From NCBI RefSeq assembly GCF_020179755.1, contig NZ_JAIUCY010000011.1, positions 62,001 to 126,000 on the forward strand: a stretch of 64,000 nucleotides of DNA. The letters run 5' to 3'. The position numbers and the translations under genes were made by a program. The notes beneath the pieces are model-generated. The model made no database searches and was not told the DNA's origin. It saw only the letters and a program-made list of their open reading frames with translations. Source of the DNA: Herbaspirillum sp. alder98 (GTDB taxonomy: Bacteria > Pseudomonadota > Gammaproteobacteria > Burkholderiales > Burkholderiaceae_D). Of this stretch, positions 1 through 8,398 are shown one piece after another; within the stretch, counting starts at the first letter, position 1; each line of letters opens with the position of its first letter.

Positions 1-1621
1 CGCCGAAGCGGGTCTCTGCAATCGGTGCATTCAACGCCGCCGACAAGCCCAGCGCCAATACCCGGCGGGTGTCGGCCGGATCGATCACGCCGTCGTCCCA
101 CAGTCGCGCCGAGGCGTAATAAGGATGGCCCTGGGTTTCGTACTGGGCGCGGATCGGATCCTTGAAGGCGGCTTCTTCCTCGGCGCTCCAGCTGCCGCCA
201 CGGGCTTCGATGCCATCGCGCTTGACGGTAGCCAGCACGCTCGCCGCCTGCTCGCCGCCCATCACCGAGATGCGGGCATTGGGCCACATCCACAGGAAGC
301 GCGGCGAGAAGGCGCGACCGCACATGCCGTAGTTGCCGGCGCCGAAGCTGCCGCCGATGATCACCGTCAACTTGGGCACGGCGGCGGTGGCCACGGCCGT
401 GACCATCTTGGCGCCATGGCGGGCGATGCCTTCGTTCTCGTATTTCTTGCCGACCATGAAGCCGGTGATGTTCTGCAGGAACACCAGCGGTATCTTGCGC
501 TGGCAACACAGTTCGATGAAGTGGGCGCCCTTCTGGGCCGACTCCGAGAACAGGATGCCGTTGTTGGCCACGATGCCGACCGGCATGCCGTGCAGGTGGG
601 CGAAACCGCACACCAGCGTGGTGCCGTAGCGCGCCTTGAATTCGGCGAACTCGCTGCCATCGACGATGCGGGCGATCACCTCGCGCACATCGAAGGGTTT
701 GCGGCTGTCGGTGGGGATCACGCCGTATAACTCGTGGGCCGGATAGCGCGGTTCTTCTACCGCGCGCAGTGCCAGTTGCTGCGGCTTGCTACGGTTGAGA
801 CTGGCGACCACGTCGCGCGCGATGGCCAGGGCATGCAGATCGTTCTGCGCCAGGTGGTCGACCACCCCCGACAGGCGGGTGTGCACGTCGCCGCCGCCGA
901 GCTCTTCGGTGCTGACCACTTCACCGGTGGCCGCCTTCACCAATGGTGGCCCGGCCAGGAAGATGGTGCCCTGGTCGCGCACGATGATCGACTCGTCGCT
1001 CATGGCCGGCACATAGGCGCCGCCGGCCGTGCACGAACCCATCACCACCGCAATCTGGGCGATGCCCTTGGCCGACATGTTGGCCTGGTTGAAGAAGATG
1101 CGGCCGAAGTGGTCGCGATCCGGAAAGACCTCATCCTGGCTGGGCAGGTTGGCGCCGCCGCTGTCGACCAGGTAGATGCAGGGCAGGTGATTGAATTCTG
1201 CGATCTCTTGCGCCCGCAGGTGCTTCTTGGCGGTCATCGGGTAATAGGTGCCGCCCTTGACGGTGGCATCGTTGCAGACGATCACGCATTCCTGGCCGGC
1301 GACGCGGCCGATGCCGGTGATGATGCCGGCCGACGGTGCGGCATCTTTCTGGTTGCCCTCGCGATCCGTTTCGCGATACATGCCATAGGCGGCCAGTGGC
1401 GAGAATTCGAGAAACGGCGTGCCCGGGTCGAGCAGCATCTGCACCCGGTCGCGCGGCAGCAGCTTGCCGCGTGACAGGTGCTTGTCGCGTGCGGCCTGGC
1501 CGCCGCCTTCGGCGACCTGGGCAATCTTCTGCTGCAGGTCGTCGACGATGGCCTGCATCGCGGCGCGGTTGTTTTCGAATTCCTCACTGCGCAAGTTGAG
1601 CTTGCTTTCGATGTGCGGCAT
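1..1621 (-). CDS. liuB: 3-methylcrotonyl-CoA carboxylase, carboxyltransferase (beta) subunit, 3' end cut by window edge
   Basis: Carboxyltransferase half of the biotin-dependent carboxylase that converts 3-methylcrotonyl-CoA to 3-methylglutaconyl-CoA in leucine/isovalerate breakdown. Reading the minus strand from ATG at 1621 (preceded by GGAGGAG) gives [18 protein letters not shown]. About 540 codons are visible, ending in the family's usual C-terminal [15 protein letters not shown] then TRFG, so only a few residues are missing. Family hallmarks include [31 protein letters not shown] and [12 protein letters not shown]. It is the last visible gene of the liuR-liuA operon; the biotin-carrying alpha subunit and the remaining pathway genes presumably lie to the left. 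Methylcrotonyl-CoA is favoured over propionyl- or geranyl-CoA because of the isovaleryl-CoA dehydrogenase neighbour and these motifs. Confidence 0.93.
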   Translation of the reverse strand, partial: MPHIESKLNLRSEEFENNRAAMQAIVDDLQQKIAQVAEGGGQAARDKHLSRGKLLPRDRVQMLLDPGTPFLEFSPLAAYGMYRETDREGNQKDAAPSAGIITGIGRVAGQECVIVCNDATVKGGTYYPMTAKKHLRAQEIAEFNHLPCIYLVDSGGANLPSQDEVFPDRDHFGRIFFNQANMSAKGIAQIAVVMGSCTAGGAYVPAMSDESIIVRDQGTIFLAGPPLVKAATGEVVSTEELGGGDVHTRLSGVVDHLAQNDLHALAIARDVVASLNRSKPQQLALRAVEEPRYPAHELYGVIPTDSRKPFDVREVIARIVDGSEFAEFKARYGTTLVCGFAHLHGMPVGIVANNGILFSESAQKGAHFIELCCQRKIPLVFLQNITGFMVGKKYENEGIARHGAKMVTAVATAAVPKLTVIIGGSFGAGNYGMCGRAFSPRFLWMWPNARISVMGGEQAASVLATVKRDGIEARGGSWSAEEEAAFKDPIRAQYETQGHPYYASARLWDDGVIDPADTRRVLALGLSAALNAPIAETRFG

Positions 1622-1643
1622 GGGGTCTCCTCCGGTGTTTTTT

Positions 1644-2054
1644 CTAACGGTCTTCTGGGAAGCTGCCGTCAACGTAATACCAGCGTGCCTGTCCCTGGTC
1701 GTCGGGTTGGCGCACGAAGTTGCTGATCTCGTGCAGGCGGTGCGCACGCCCGGCGACCTTGAAGCGAGCGACGAATTCGACCGTGGCTTGGTCGCTGTCC
1801 TTGGCGTGGATGTGTTTCTTGATGTCGAGCGCAATCCATTTGACGTCGGTCTCGCCGGTCAACTCTTCTTCGGGCAGCGTGTCGGCAAACCAGGTGGCAC
1901 GGAGATAGGCTTCGTCGCGCAGGGCATAGGCGCTGTAGCGCGAACGCATCAGCAATTCGGCCGTGGCCGGGATCTCGGCGCCCGAGATGAACCGCCCGCA
2001 GCACTTGGCAAATGAAGGTTGGCCGCAGGGGCAGGGGACATTCTTGTTGCTCAT
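1644..2054 (-). CDS. YchJ family (UPF0225) protein with SEC-C zinc motif
   Basis: 136-residue protein of the YchJ/UPF0225 family. The N-terminus [19 protein letters not shown] carries the CPCG...CC cysteine cluster of SEC-C type zinc-binding motifs. It is followed by [18 protein letters not shown]-like sequence (here [20 protein letters not shown]), the NTF2-like body that defines the family. The molecular function is not established. The ATG overlaps the preceding stop codon by one base (TGATG), so it is probably translationally coupled to the isomerase gene inside the liu operon. Nothing links it biochemically to leucine degradation, so its place here may be opportunistic. Confidence 0.85.
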   Translation of the reverse strand: MSNKNVPCPCGQPSFAKCCGRFISGAEIPATAELLMRSRYSAYALRDEAYLRATWFADTLPEEELTGETDVKWIALDIKKHIHAKDSDQATVEFVARFKVAGRAHRLHEISNFVRQPDDQGQARWYYVDGSFPEDR

Positions 2055-2656
2055 CAGATCTTTCCGTTTTTCAAGAAGCTTTCCAGCTGGGTAAATCGGT
2101 CGAAGCCCCAGAACGATTCGCCATCGACGATCACGAACGGTGCGCCGAACACGCCACGTTCCATCGCTTCTTCGGTCGCCTGCCGCAGGCGATCCTTGAC
2201 CGCCTGGTCGGCCAGCGCGGCGGTCAGGGCCGCACGGTCGATGCCGAGATCGGCGGCGATGCGCAGTACATTGTCGGGCTCGCTGATATCGATGTCTTCG
2301 GTGAAGTAGGCGCTGAAGATGGCCTGCGCGAACGGCAATGCATGCACCGGGTCCTGCTGCTGCAACCACAGCATCGCGCGCGCGGCGGCCTGGGTGGCGA
2401 TGGGAAACCGGCTGGGCGGGGTGAACAGCATGTTGTGAAAACGCGCAGTGCGCTGCATGTCATGCAGCGAATAGTCGCCCTTCTTGGGGATGGCCGTCAG
2501 GGGGCTGGTGCCGAGCGTCTTGAAGACCGCTCCCAGCAGGACAGGATGCCATGCCACCTGGCGATCATGGCGGCGCGCCAGGGCCTCGATCTCGAGCGAG
2601 CCGAAGTAGGCGTAGGGTGAGGCGAAGTCGAAGTAGAAATCGATGGGTGAGCTCAT
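2054..2656 (-). CDS. 2-hydroxychromene-2-carboxylate isomerase family protein (DsbA fold)
   Basis: 200-residue protein starting MSSPIDFYFDFASPYAYFGS. The FYFDFASPYAYF segment and the C-terminal GVFGAPFVIVDGESFWGFDR are hallmarks of the HCCA isomerase / kappa-class GST-like branch of the DsbA-thioredoxin superfamily. Naphthalene-pathway relatives isomerise 2-hydroxychromene-2-carboxylate with glutathione, with a serine (SPYAY) in place of the DsbA cysteine. No aromatic-degradation genes are nearby, so the true substrate is unknown and may be a CoA-ester or glutathione-linked reaction. It lies between liuA (about 30 bp upstream) and the YchJ gene, which overlaps its stop codon. The family is secure; the substrate is not. 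Confidence 0.85.
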   Translation of the reverse strand: MSSPIDFYFDFASPYAYFGSLEIEALARRHDRQVAWHPVLLGAVFKTLGTSPLTAIPKKGDYSLHDMQRTARFHNMLFTPPSRFPIATQAAARAMLWLQQQDPVHALPFAQAIFSAYFTEDIDISEPDNVLRIAADLGIDRAALTAALADQAVKDRLRQATEEAMERGVFGAPFVIVDGESFWGFDRFTQLESFLKNGKI

Positions 2657-2688
2657 GGGTCTGGTCTTTATCAACAGGTCAAGGCGGG

Positions 2689-3873
2689 TCAAAGGGTATC
2701 GGCGAACAGTTCGCGGCCGATCAGCATGCGGCGGATCTCGCTGGTGCCGGCGCCGATCTCGTACAACTTGGCGTCGCGCCACAGGCGTCCGGTGGGGTAG
2801 TCGTTGATGTAGCCATTGCCGCCCAGCGCCTGGATCGCTTCGCCGGCCATCCAGGTGGCCTTCTCGGCCGAATACAGAATGGCGCCGGCGGCGTCCTTGC
2901 GCAGCGCCCGGATCTGCTCGGGGCCCTGCGCGCGGTCGCAGGCCTGGCCCACCGCATAGACATAGGCGCGACAGGCCATCATGGTCGAATACATGTCGGC
3001 CAGCTTGCCTTGCATCAGCTGGAATTCGCCGATGGCCTGGCCGAACTGACGGCGTTCGTGGACATAGGGCACCACCACGTCCATACAGGCCTGCATGATG
3101 CCCAGCGGTCCGCCGGACAATACCGTGCGTTCGAAATCGAGGCCGGACATCAGCACGTTGACGCCGCGACCGACGCCGCCCAGTACGTTCTCGGCGGGCA
3201 CCTCGCAATCCTGGAACACCAGTTCGCCGGTGTGCGAGCCGCGCATGCCCAGCTTGTCCAGCTTTTGCGCCACCGAAAAGCCCTTGTAGCCCTTCTCGAC
3301 CAGAAAGGCGGTCATGCCGCGCGCGCCCGCATCAAGGTCGGTCTTGGCATAGACCACCAGCACGTCGGCGTCGGGGCCGTTGGTGATCCACATCTTGCTG
3401 CCGTTGAGGATGTAGCGGTCGCCCCGGCGGTCGGCGCGCAGCTTCATGCTGACCACGTCGGAGCCGGCATTGGGTTCGGACATGGCCAGCGCGCCGATCG
3501 ATTCACCCGAGATCAGACCCGGCAGATAGCGGCGCCGCTGGGCTTCGTCGCCATTGCGCTTGATCTGGTTCACGCACAGGTTGGAGTGCGCGCCATAGGA
3601 CAAACCGACCGAGGCCGAGGCGCGCGAGATTTCTTCCATCGCCACGATGTGCGCCAGGTAGCCCATGTTGGCGCCGCCGTATTCTTCGCTGGCGGTGATG
3701 CCCAGTACGCCGAGCTGGCCGAGCTTGGGCCAGAGGTCCATCGGGAACTGGTCGCTGCGGTCGATCTCGGCGGCACGCGGCGCGATCTCGGCCTGGGCGA
3801 AGTCGGCTACTGCCGCGCGCAGGGCGTCGATGTCTTCGCCGTGGTTGAAATTCAGTCCTGGCAGGTCGATCAT
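2689..3873 (-). CDS. liuA: isovaleryl-CoA dehydrogenase
   Basis: 394-residue FAD-dependent acyl-CoA dehydrogenase oxidising isovaleryl-CoA to 3-methylcrotonyl-CoA and passing electrons to ETF. Standard domains are present: N-terminal helical (residues about 1-125, [11 protein letters not shown]), middle beta domain with the FAD/substrate loop [11 protein letters not shown] and [11 protein letters not shown], and C-terminal helical domain with [20 protein letters not shown]. The [17 protein letters not shown] segment carries the glutamate that serves as catalytic base in isovaleryl-CoA dehydrogenases, unlike the C-terminal glutamate of short/medium-chain enzymes. It is the first structural gene after liuR and its product feeds the carboxylase encoded at the left edge. 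Length matches the family. Confidence 0.95.
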   Translation of the reverse strand: MIDLPGLNFNHGEDIDALRAAVADFAQAEIAPRAAEIDRSDQFPMDLWPKLGQLGVLGITASEEYGGANMGYLAHIVAMEEISRASASVGLSYGAHSNLCVNQIKRNGDEAQRRRYLPGLISGESIGALAMSEPNAGSDVVSMKLRADRRGDRYILNGSKMWITNGPDADVLVVYAKTDLDAGARGMTAFLVEKGYKGFSVAQKLDKLGMRGSHTGELVFQDCEVPAENVLGGVGRGVNVLMSGLDFERTVLSGGPLGIMQACMDVVVPYVHERRQFGQAIGEFQLMQGKLADMYSTMMACRAYVYAVGQACDRAQGPEQIRALRKDAAGAILYSAEKATWMAGEAIQALGGNGYINDYPTGRLWRDAKLYEIGAGTSEIRRMLIGRELFADTL

Positions 3874-3940
3874 GTTTGTCTCCTCGTCTCGGTTTTTATG
3901 GGCGATGCGAATACGGGTTTTTCAGGTCAGGTTGTCGACA

Positions 3941-4339
3941 TCAGGCTTTCGTTTTGCCGGTGGCAGCCTCCAGCAGCGCGTGGCATTCGTCCTCGTGGGC
4001 GCTGATCTCGGCCAGCGTCACTTCCAGGTCTTCGCGCTGGCGTTCGAGCTTGTCGCGGTGCTGCTGCAATACGCCCAGGAAGCTTTGCAACTGCGTCACG
4101 GTGTCCTTGGGCGACTCGTACATGTCGATCAGGTCCTTGATCTCGGCCAGCGTGAAGCCGAGTCGCTTGCCGCGCAGCGTCAGCTTCAGGCGCGTGCGCT
4201 GGCGCGCCGGGTAGACCCGGTTGCGTCCGCCGGCGCCCTCGCGCTTGGGGTTCAGGATGCCGTGGTCTTCATAGAACCGGATCGCGCGCGGCGTGATGTC
4301 GAATTCTTCGGCCAGTTCGGTGATGGTGTAGGTAGGCAT
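3941..4339 (-). CDS. liuR: MerR-family regulator LiuR of leucine/isovalerate degradation
   Basis: 132-residue MerR-type regulator: winged helix at residues about 3-70 (YTITELAEEFDITPRAIRFYEDHGIL, then RVYPARQRTRLKLTLRGKRLGFTLAEIKDLIDMY) and a dimerising coiled coil ending in HEDECHALLE. It lacks the metal-binding cysteine set of metal-sensing MerR proteins. LiuR regulators sit first in liu operons of many proteobacteria and respond to branched-chain acyl-CoA. The gene opens the operon running to liuB. A perfect 18-bp palindrome lies 58 bp upstream of its ATG at 4398-4415, consistent with autoregulation. Confidence 0.92.
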   Translation of the reverse strand: MPTYTITELAEEFDITPRAIRFYEDHGILNPKREGAGGRNRVYPARQRTRLKLTLRGKRLGFTLAEIKDLIDMYESPKDTVTQLQSFLGVLQQHRDKLERQREDLEVTLAEISAHEDECHALLEAATGKTKA

Positions 4340-4397
4340 GAGCTTCGGCTATGGACAGCGGGCAACGGACACGGGTAGCGTCAAGGCGGTGCTGGCA

Positions 4398-4415
4398 CTT
4401 TACGTTAACGTAAAG
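4398..4415. promoter_or_regulatory. LiuR-type operator (perfect 18-bp palindrome)
   Basis: CTTTACGTTAACGTAAAG is a perfect inverted repeat of 9+9 bases in the divergent region between liuR and the metallo-hydrolase gene. TTTACGT/ACGTAAA-type palindromes are the known motif of LiuR sites in proteobacteria. Position and symmetry suggest it controls both divergent promoters. Confidence 0.8.
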
Positions 4416-4481
4416 TATATTGCCCTTCTGCGTCCAGTGAAAAATGCGGGGCGCCTCTTCGATTCTCTGTCCAGGATGTGC

Positions 4482-5546
4482 ATGAACGCTCTTGAATCCC
4501 AGCTTGATTACGTTTTTGGTGAACAACTGCCCGAGCCCGGCGCCGTCATCGAGGTCGCGCCCGGCGTGCGCTGGTTACGCATGGTCCTGCCCTTTGCGCT
4601 GAACCACATCAATCTGTGGTTGCTCAGGGATCAGGTGGACACCCCGCAGGGCCTGCGTGAAGGCTGGACCGTGATCGACTGCGGCATTGCCACCGAGGCC
4701 ACCCGCCAGGCGTGGGAGACGGTGTTTGCCAATGAACTCGACGGTTTGCCGATCCTGCGGGTGCTGGTTACGCATTGCCATCCTGATCACGTCGGCCTGG
4801 CCGACTGGCTGTGCCGCCGCTGGCAGGCGCCGTTGCTGATGAGTACCGGTGAATACGCCTTCGCTCGCGTGATGTCGGCGGCGCTGCCCGGCGCCGAGGG
4901 GACGGCGGCGACGCCGCATTTCCGACGGCATGGCCTGGTCGACCCGGAGGTCGTGGCTACCCTGCAGGGGCGCAACAGTTATTACCAGGAGTTGGTGCCG
5001 GCGGTGCCGGTAGCCTATGTGCGCCTGCAGGATGGAGACTCGATACGTATCGGCGGCCACGATTGGGAAATCATCACCGGCTTCGGCCATTCGCCCGAAC
5101 ACGTCTCGCTGCATGCGCGATCATTGGGCGTGCTGATCTCGGGCGACATGGTGTTGCCGCGCATCTCGACCAATGTCTCGGTATTTGCCATCGAGCCCGA
5201 AGCCGATCCGGTGCGCCTGTATCTGGAGTCGTTGCGCAAGTACGCGCATGTGGCCGCCGATATCCTGGTGCTGGGTTCGCACGGCAAGCCATTTCGCGGA
5301 CTGCATACGCGCATTGCCCAACTGGAAGAACACCATCGCCTGCGTCTGGGCGAAGTGCTGGAGGCATGCGCCACGCCCAAGACCGGCGTCGATATCCTGC
5401 CGGTGCTGTTCAAGCGCGCACTCGATACGCATCAGCTCAGTTTTGCGCTGGGCGAATCGGTGGCGCACCTGCATATGCTCTGGTACCAGGGCAAGTTGCG
5501 GCGCTCGCTGGATGCGGATGGGGTGTATCGGTTTGTGGCGGTGTGA
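4482..5546 (+). CDS. MBL-fold metallo-hydrolase
   Basis: 354-residue metallo-beta-lactamase-fold hydrolase. The metal site THCHPDHVGLADWL (HxHxDH) lies near residue 96, followed by GFGHSPEHVSLH, then ISGDMVLPRIS with the bridging Asp, and GSHGKPF with a C-terminal His. A helical extension after about residue 275 resembles the glyoxalase-II/LACTB2-like branch. I start at ATG 4482 (MNALESQLDYVFGEQ), which has AGGA five bases upstream; an ATG at 4476 in the same frame is possible. The gene diverges from liuR across the LiuR operator, so it may act on thioesters or lactones linked to branched-chain catabolism. That role is inference; the fold is certain. Confidence 0.85.
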   Translation: MNALESQLDYVFGEQLPEPGAVIEVAPGVRWLRMVLPFALNHINLWLLRDQVDTPQGLREGWTVIDCGIATEATRQAWETVFANELDGLPILRVLVTHCHPDHVGLADWLCRRWQAPLLMSTGEYAFARVMSAALPGAEGTAATPHFRRHGLVDPEVVATLQGRNSYYQELVPAVPVAYVRLQDGDSIRIGGHDWEIITGFGHSPEHVSLHARSLGVLISGDMVLPRISTNVSVFAIEPEADPVRLYLESLRKYAHVAADILVLGSHGKPFRGLHTRIAQLEEHHRLRLGEVLEACATPKTGVDILPVLFKRALDTHQLSFALGESVAHLHMLWYQGKLRRSLDADGVYRFVAV

Positions 5547-5552
5547 ACAGCG

Positions 5553-5592
5553 ATAAAAAAAGCCCTGCCGCAGTAATGCCGGCAGGGCTTTT
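5553..5592. terminator. bidirectional rho-independent terminator
   Basis: AGCCCTGCC (5561-5569) pairs with GGCAGGGCT (5581-5589), with an A-run before and a T-run after. It lies between the convergent metallo-hydrolase gene and def and can serve both strands. Confidence 0.88.
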
Positions 5593-5608
5593 CGTAAGAC
5601 GCTGACGT

Positions 5609-6127
5609 TCAGCCAGCCTTCTTCTTCAATTCGCGTTCTTCCTTCTGCAGCTTGGTCTTGATGCGGTTGCGCTTGAGCGGCGACAGGTATTCGACAAACA
5701 CCTTGCCCTCGAGGTGATCCATCTCGTGCTGGATGCATACCGCCAGCAGATCGTCGGCCTCGACCTCGAAGCTCTGGCCGTCGGCGTCCTGGGCGCGCAC
5801 CTTGACGCGCGCCGGGCGCTCGACGCCATCGTAGATGCCGGGCACCGACAGGCAGCCTTCGTCATAGACGCGCTTTTCATCACTGGCCCACACCACTTCG
5901 GGATTGATGAACACGCGCAATTCGCGACCTTCGTCGGAGACGTCGATGACGATCACCCGCTCGTGCACATCGATCTGCGTGGCGGCCAGGCCTACGCCCG
6001 GCGCGTCGTACATGGTCGCGGCCATGTCGGCCACCAGGGTCTTGATGCGTTCGTCGAAGACGGTAACCGGCTTGGCAATCTTGTGCAGCCGGGGATCGGG
6101 ATAACGGAGGATAGGGAGCAGGGCCAT
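5609..6127 (-). CDS. def: peptide deformylase
   Basis: 172-residue Fe/Zn enzyme removing the formyl group from nascent protein N-termini. All three family motifs are present: GVGLAATQ (motif 1, residues about 46-53), DEGCLSVPG (motif 2, metal-ligand Cys) and QHEMDHLEG (motif 3, HExxH with two His ligands and the catalytic Glu). The C-terminal basic tail ([20 protein letters not shown]) is typical of the proteobacterial type. It is divergent from dprA; def beside dprA and smg is a common arrangement, although here def is transcribed the opposite way. Confidence 0.96.
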   Translation of the reverse strand: MALLPILRYPDPRLHKIAKPVTVFDERIKTLVADMAATMYDAPGVGLAATQIDVHERVIVIDVSDEGRELRVFINPEVVWASDEKRVYDEGCLSVPGIYDGVERPARVKVRAQDADGQSFEVEADDLLAVCIQHEMDHLEGKVFVEYLSPLKRNRIKTKLQKEERELKKKAG

Positions 6128-6374
6128 ACGCGGTGCAATAGTGTTCAGACTTGGGGTATCAGTAATAAGGCTCTCCGGGCTCGCGCGATAGCGAGCGCCG
6201 GGCGAATTCTTTTCTGGATGATTTTCAAAATTGGGGCTTCATCGCCCGCTTCAAGCGCGACAGCGACAAAATCGGTTTTCGCCGCTGGCAAGCGTCAATG
6301 CTGGCGCCAGGTGCGAAAAGTGTAGCACAGCGCCACCGCGGCGATCCGTCCGATGACCTCTCCAGGAGCAAACC

Positions 6375-7532
6375 ATGACGTTGCAAATCAGCCACTGCGC
6401 TGGCGACGAAGACCCCGCTGCGCTGGCCGCCTGGTTGCGCCTGGTACTGATCGATGACCTGGGCAATGCCGCCTGTCGCCGCCTGCTGGGCCGCTTCGGT
6501 CTGCCGGGGCAGGTCTTGCGTGCACCTAAGGCTGCGCTGCGCGAGCTGGTGCCGCCGCGCCTGGTCCAACTTCTGTGTGCGCAACCGGGGCCGGCGCTGC
6601 GGGCGCGCATCAACGCTGCCCTGGCGTGGGCGGCGCAGCCCGGCCATACCATCCTGACGCTGGCCGATGCGGCTTACCCGCCGTTGCTGTTGAGCATCCC
6701 TGACCCACCGCTGCTGCTCTATGTGCGTGGTCGCGTCGGCCTGTTGCAGGCTACTGCGGTGGCGGTGGTCGGCAGCCGCAACGCCACGCGTCAGGGCGTC
6801 GAACACGCGACGCGCTTCTCGGCCGAGCTGGGGCGGGCCGGGGTGACGGTGGTGTCCGGGCTGGCGCTGGGCATCGATGCGGCGGCGCATGCCGGGGCGC
6901 TGGGCGAGCGCGGTTCGACCGTGGCGGTGATCGGCACCGGTATCGATATTGACTATCCCGCAGCCAACCGGGCGCTGGCCGGGCGGATTGCCAGCGCAGG
7001 CTGCATCGTCAGCGAGTATGCGCTCGGCACGCCGCCGCTGGCGCACCACTTCCCGCAGCGCAACCGGCTGATCTCGGGCCTGGCCCGGGCAGTGCTGGTG
7101 ATCGAGGCGGCGGCGCAGTCAGGCTCACTGATCACCGCGCGACTGGCCGCCGAGCAGGGACGCGACGTGTTTGCCTTGCCGGGGTCGATCCATTCGCCGC
7201 TGGCCAAGGGCTGCCACCAGTTGATTCGCGAGGGCGCCAAGCTGGTTGAAACCACGCGCGACATCATCGACGAATTGCCGCCGCACCTGCTCGTCGCGGC
7301 GGCGCGGGAATCAGTTGATTGCCAGTCTGACAATGTTGCCGTCGGTGAGGTCGTCCTCGGTGTCGATGCCGAACTTGTCATGCAGGCAATCGGTCATGAT
7401 CCGGTCGATGGCGATACGCTGGCGGCACGTTGCGCATTGGGTTCGTCGCGCCTGGCCGAGGCGCTGTTGACGCTGGAACTGGAGGGACGCATCGAGATGT
7501 TGCCAGGAGCGCATTATCGTCGCCTGGGGTGA
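6375..7532 (+). CDS. dprA: DNA-processing protein DprA
   Basis: 385-residue Smf/DprA protein that loads RecA on single-stranded DNA during natural transformation. An N-terminal SAM-like helical region (to about 100) precedes the Rossmann domain with VAVVGSRNATRQGVEHATRF, VVSGLALGIDAAAHAGAL and a long segment ending AAQSGSLITARLAAEQGRDVFALPGSI. The C-terminal winged-helix region is at about 320-385. The start at 6375 is preceded by AGGAG at 6364-6368. It is followed by smg 87 bp downstream, as in many proteobacteria. Its presence does not by itself prove competence. Confidence 0.95.
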   Translation: MTLQISHCAGDEDPAALAAWLRLVLIDDLGNAACRRLLGRFGLPGQVLRAPKAALRELVPPRLVQLLCAQPGPALRARINAALAWAAQPGHTILTLADAAYPPLLLSIPDPPLLLYVRGRVGLLQATAVAVVGSRNATRQGVEHATRFSAELGRAGVTVVSGLALGIDAAAHAGALGERGSTVAVIGTGIDIDYPAANRALAGRIASAGCIVSEYALGTPPLAHHFPQRNRLISGLARAVLVIEAAAQSGSLITARLAAEQGRDVFALPGSIHSPLAKGCHQLIREGAKLVETTRDIIDELPPHLLVAAARESVDCQSDNVAVGEVVLGVDAELVMQAIGHDPVDGDTLAARCALGSSRLAEALLTLELEGRIEMLPGAHYRRLG

Positions 7533-7619
7533 CCAAAATTGCGCCCCGTGACGACCAAATTCCTGCCATACTGGACCAACTGACTTGTGCATTCATACCC
7601 TTCGCGATAGAGTAGAGCC

Positions 7620-8096
7620 ATGTTTGATGTCCTCGTTTACCTGTACGAAACCTACTATCGCCCGGATGCCTGCCCCGAACCGGAGGCCCTGGTCAAGAAG
7701 TTGTCCGCGATCGGTTTCGAAGAAGACGAAATCTCGCAGGCGCTTGGATGGCTGACCGATCTCGAGGTCGCCAACCACGATTTCGCCGACCGTTACCCCA
7801 AGCAAACCGCGTTTTCCTTTGGCACCCGTGTCTACGTGCGCCAGGAAACCGACGTGCTCGGCGTCGACGCAGTGGGCTTCATCCAGTTTCTCGAATCGGC
7901 CAAGATGCTCGACGGCATGCAGCGCGAGATCGTCATCGAGCGCGCCCTGGCCGCCGGCGAAGTGCCGATCACACTCGAAAAGCTGAAGGTGATCGTGCTC
8001 ATGGTGTTGTGGAGCCAGGGCAAGGAACCGGACGGCCTGATGTTCGAAGAGCTGTTCCTCGACGAAGACGACAACGAGCCGCGCCTGTTACATTGA
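7620..8096 (+). CDS. smg: Smg family protein (DUF494)
   Basis: 158-residue DUF494 protein starting [20 protein letters not shown], with [13 protein letters not shown] and a C-terminal [20 protein letters not shown] characteristic of Smg. The family is acidic, cytosolic and of unknown molecular function, and is almost always found beside dprA and a topoisomerase gene, as here. The start codon lies 87 bp after dprA, so co-transcription is likely. Confidence 0.92.
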   Translation: MFDVLVYLYETYYRPDACPEPEALVKKLSAIGFEEDEISQALGWLTDLEVANHDFADRYPKQTAFSFGTRVYVRQETDVLGVDAVGFIQFLESAKMLDGMQREIVIERALAAGEVPITLEKLKVIVLMVLWSQGKEPDGLMFEELFLDEDDNEPRLLH

Positions 8097-8398
8097 GATC
8101 ACCCTCTCTCCGGGCCGCCCCCACGCGCTCTTATCTTGCTGTAAAACCAACTTCAATGCCGGATAACCTCTGCTGGAGGTTTTTCGCGCTTGCCGTTTCA
8201 TTTGCAACACGCTTATCATTCCCCCGCATTGGCCGGTAATTGGCTACGATATAAGATTCCGTTGTCCACAGGCAATGAAGGCGCCGTTCGCGTCGGCCTG
8301 GACGACATGGAGTTGTTTCGCGCAAGAGCGGCCCCAGATGACCGTCGTCATCCGCGTAGACACTTCAGCAACCGACCTGTCCCTAGAGACCCATACCT
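8097..8398. other. intergenic region before topB
   Basis: 302 bp without a credible gene; short frames here have no recognisable content. A possible weak promoter for topB is TTGGCC (8229-8234) and TATAAG (8250-8255), with a short 15-bp spacer. No clear terminator follows smg, so read-through into topB is possible. Confidence 0.5.

Noticed and set aside
125-1474. Plus-strand frames across the left edge (201 and 246 codons)
   Set aside because: They oppose liuB, whose minus-strand translation carries all carboxyltransferase motifs.
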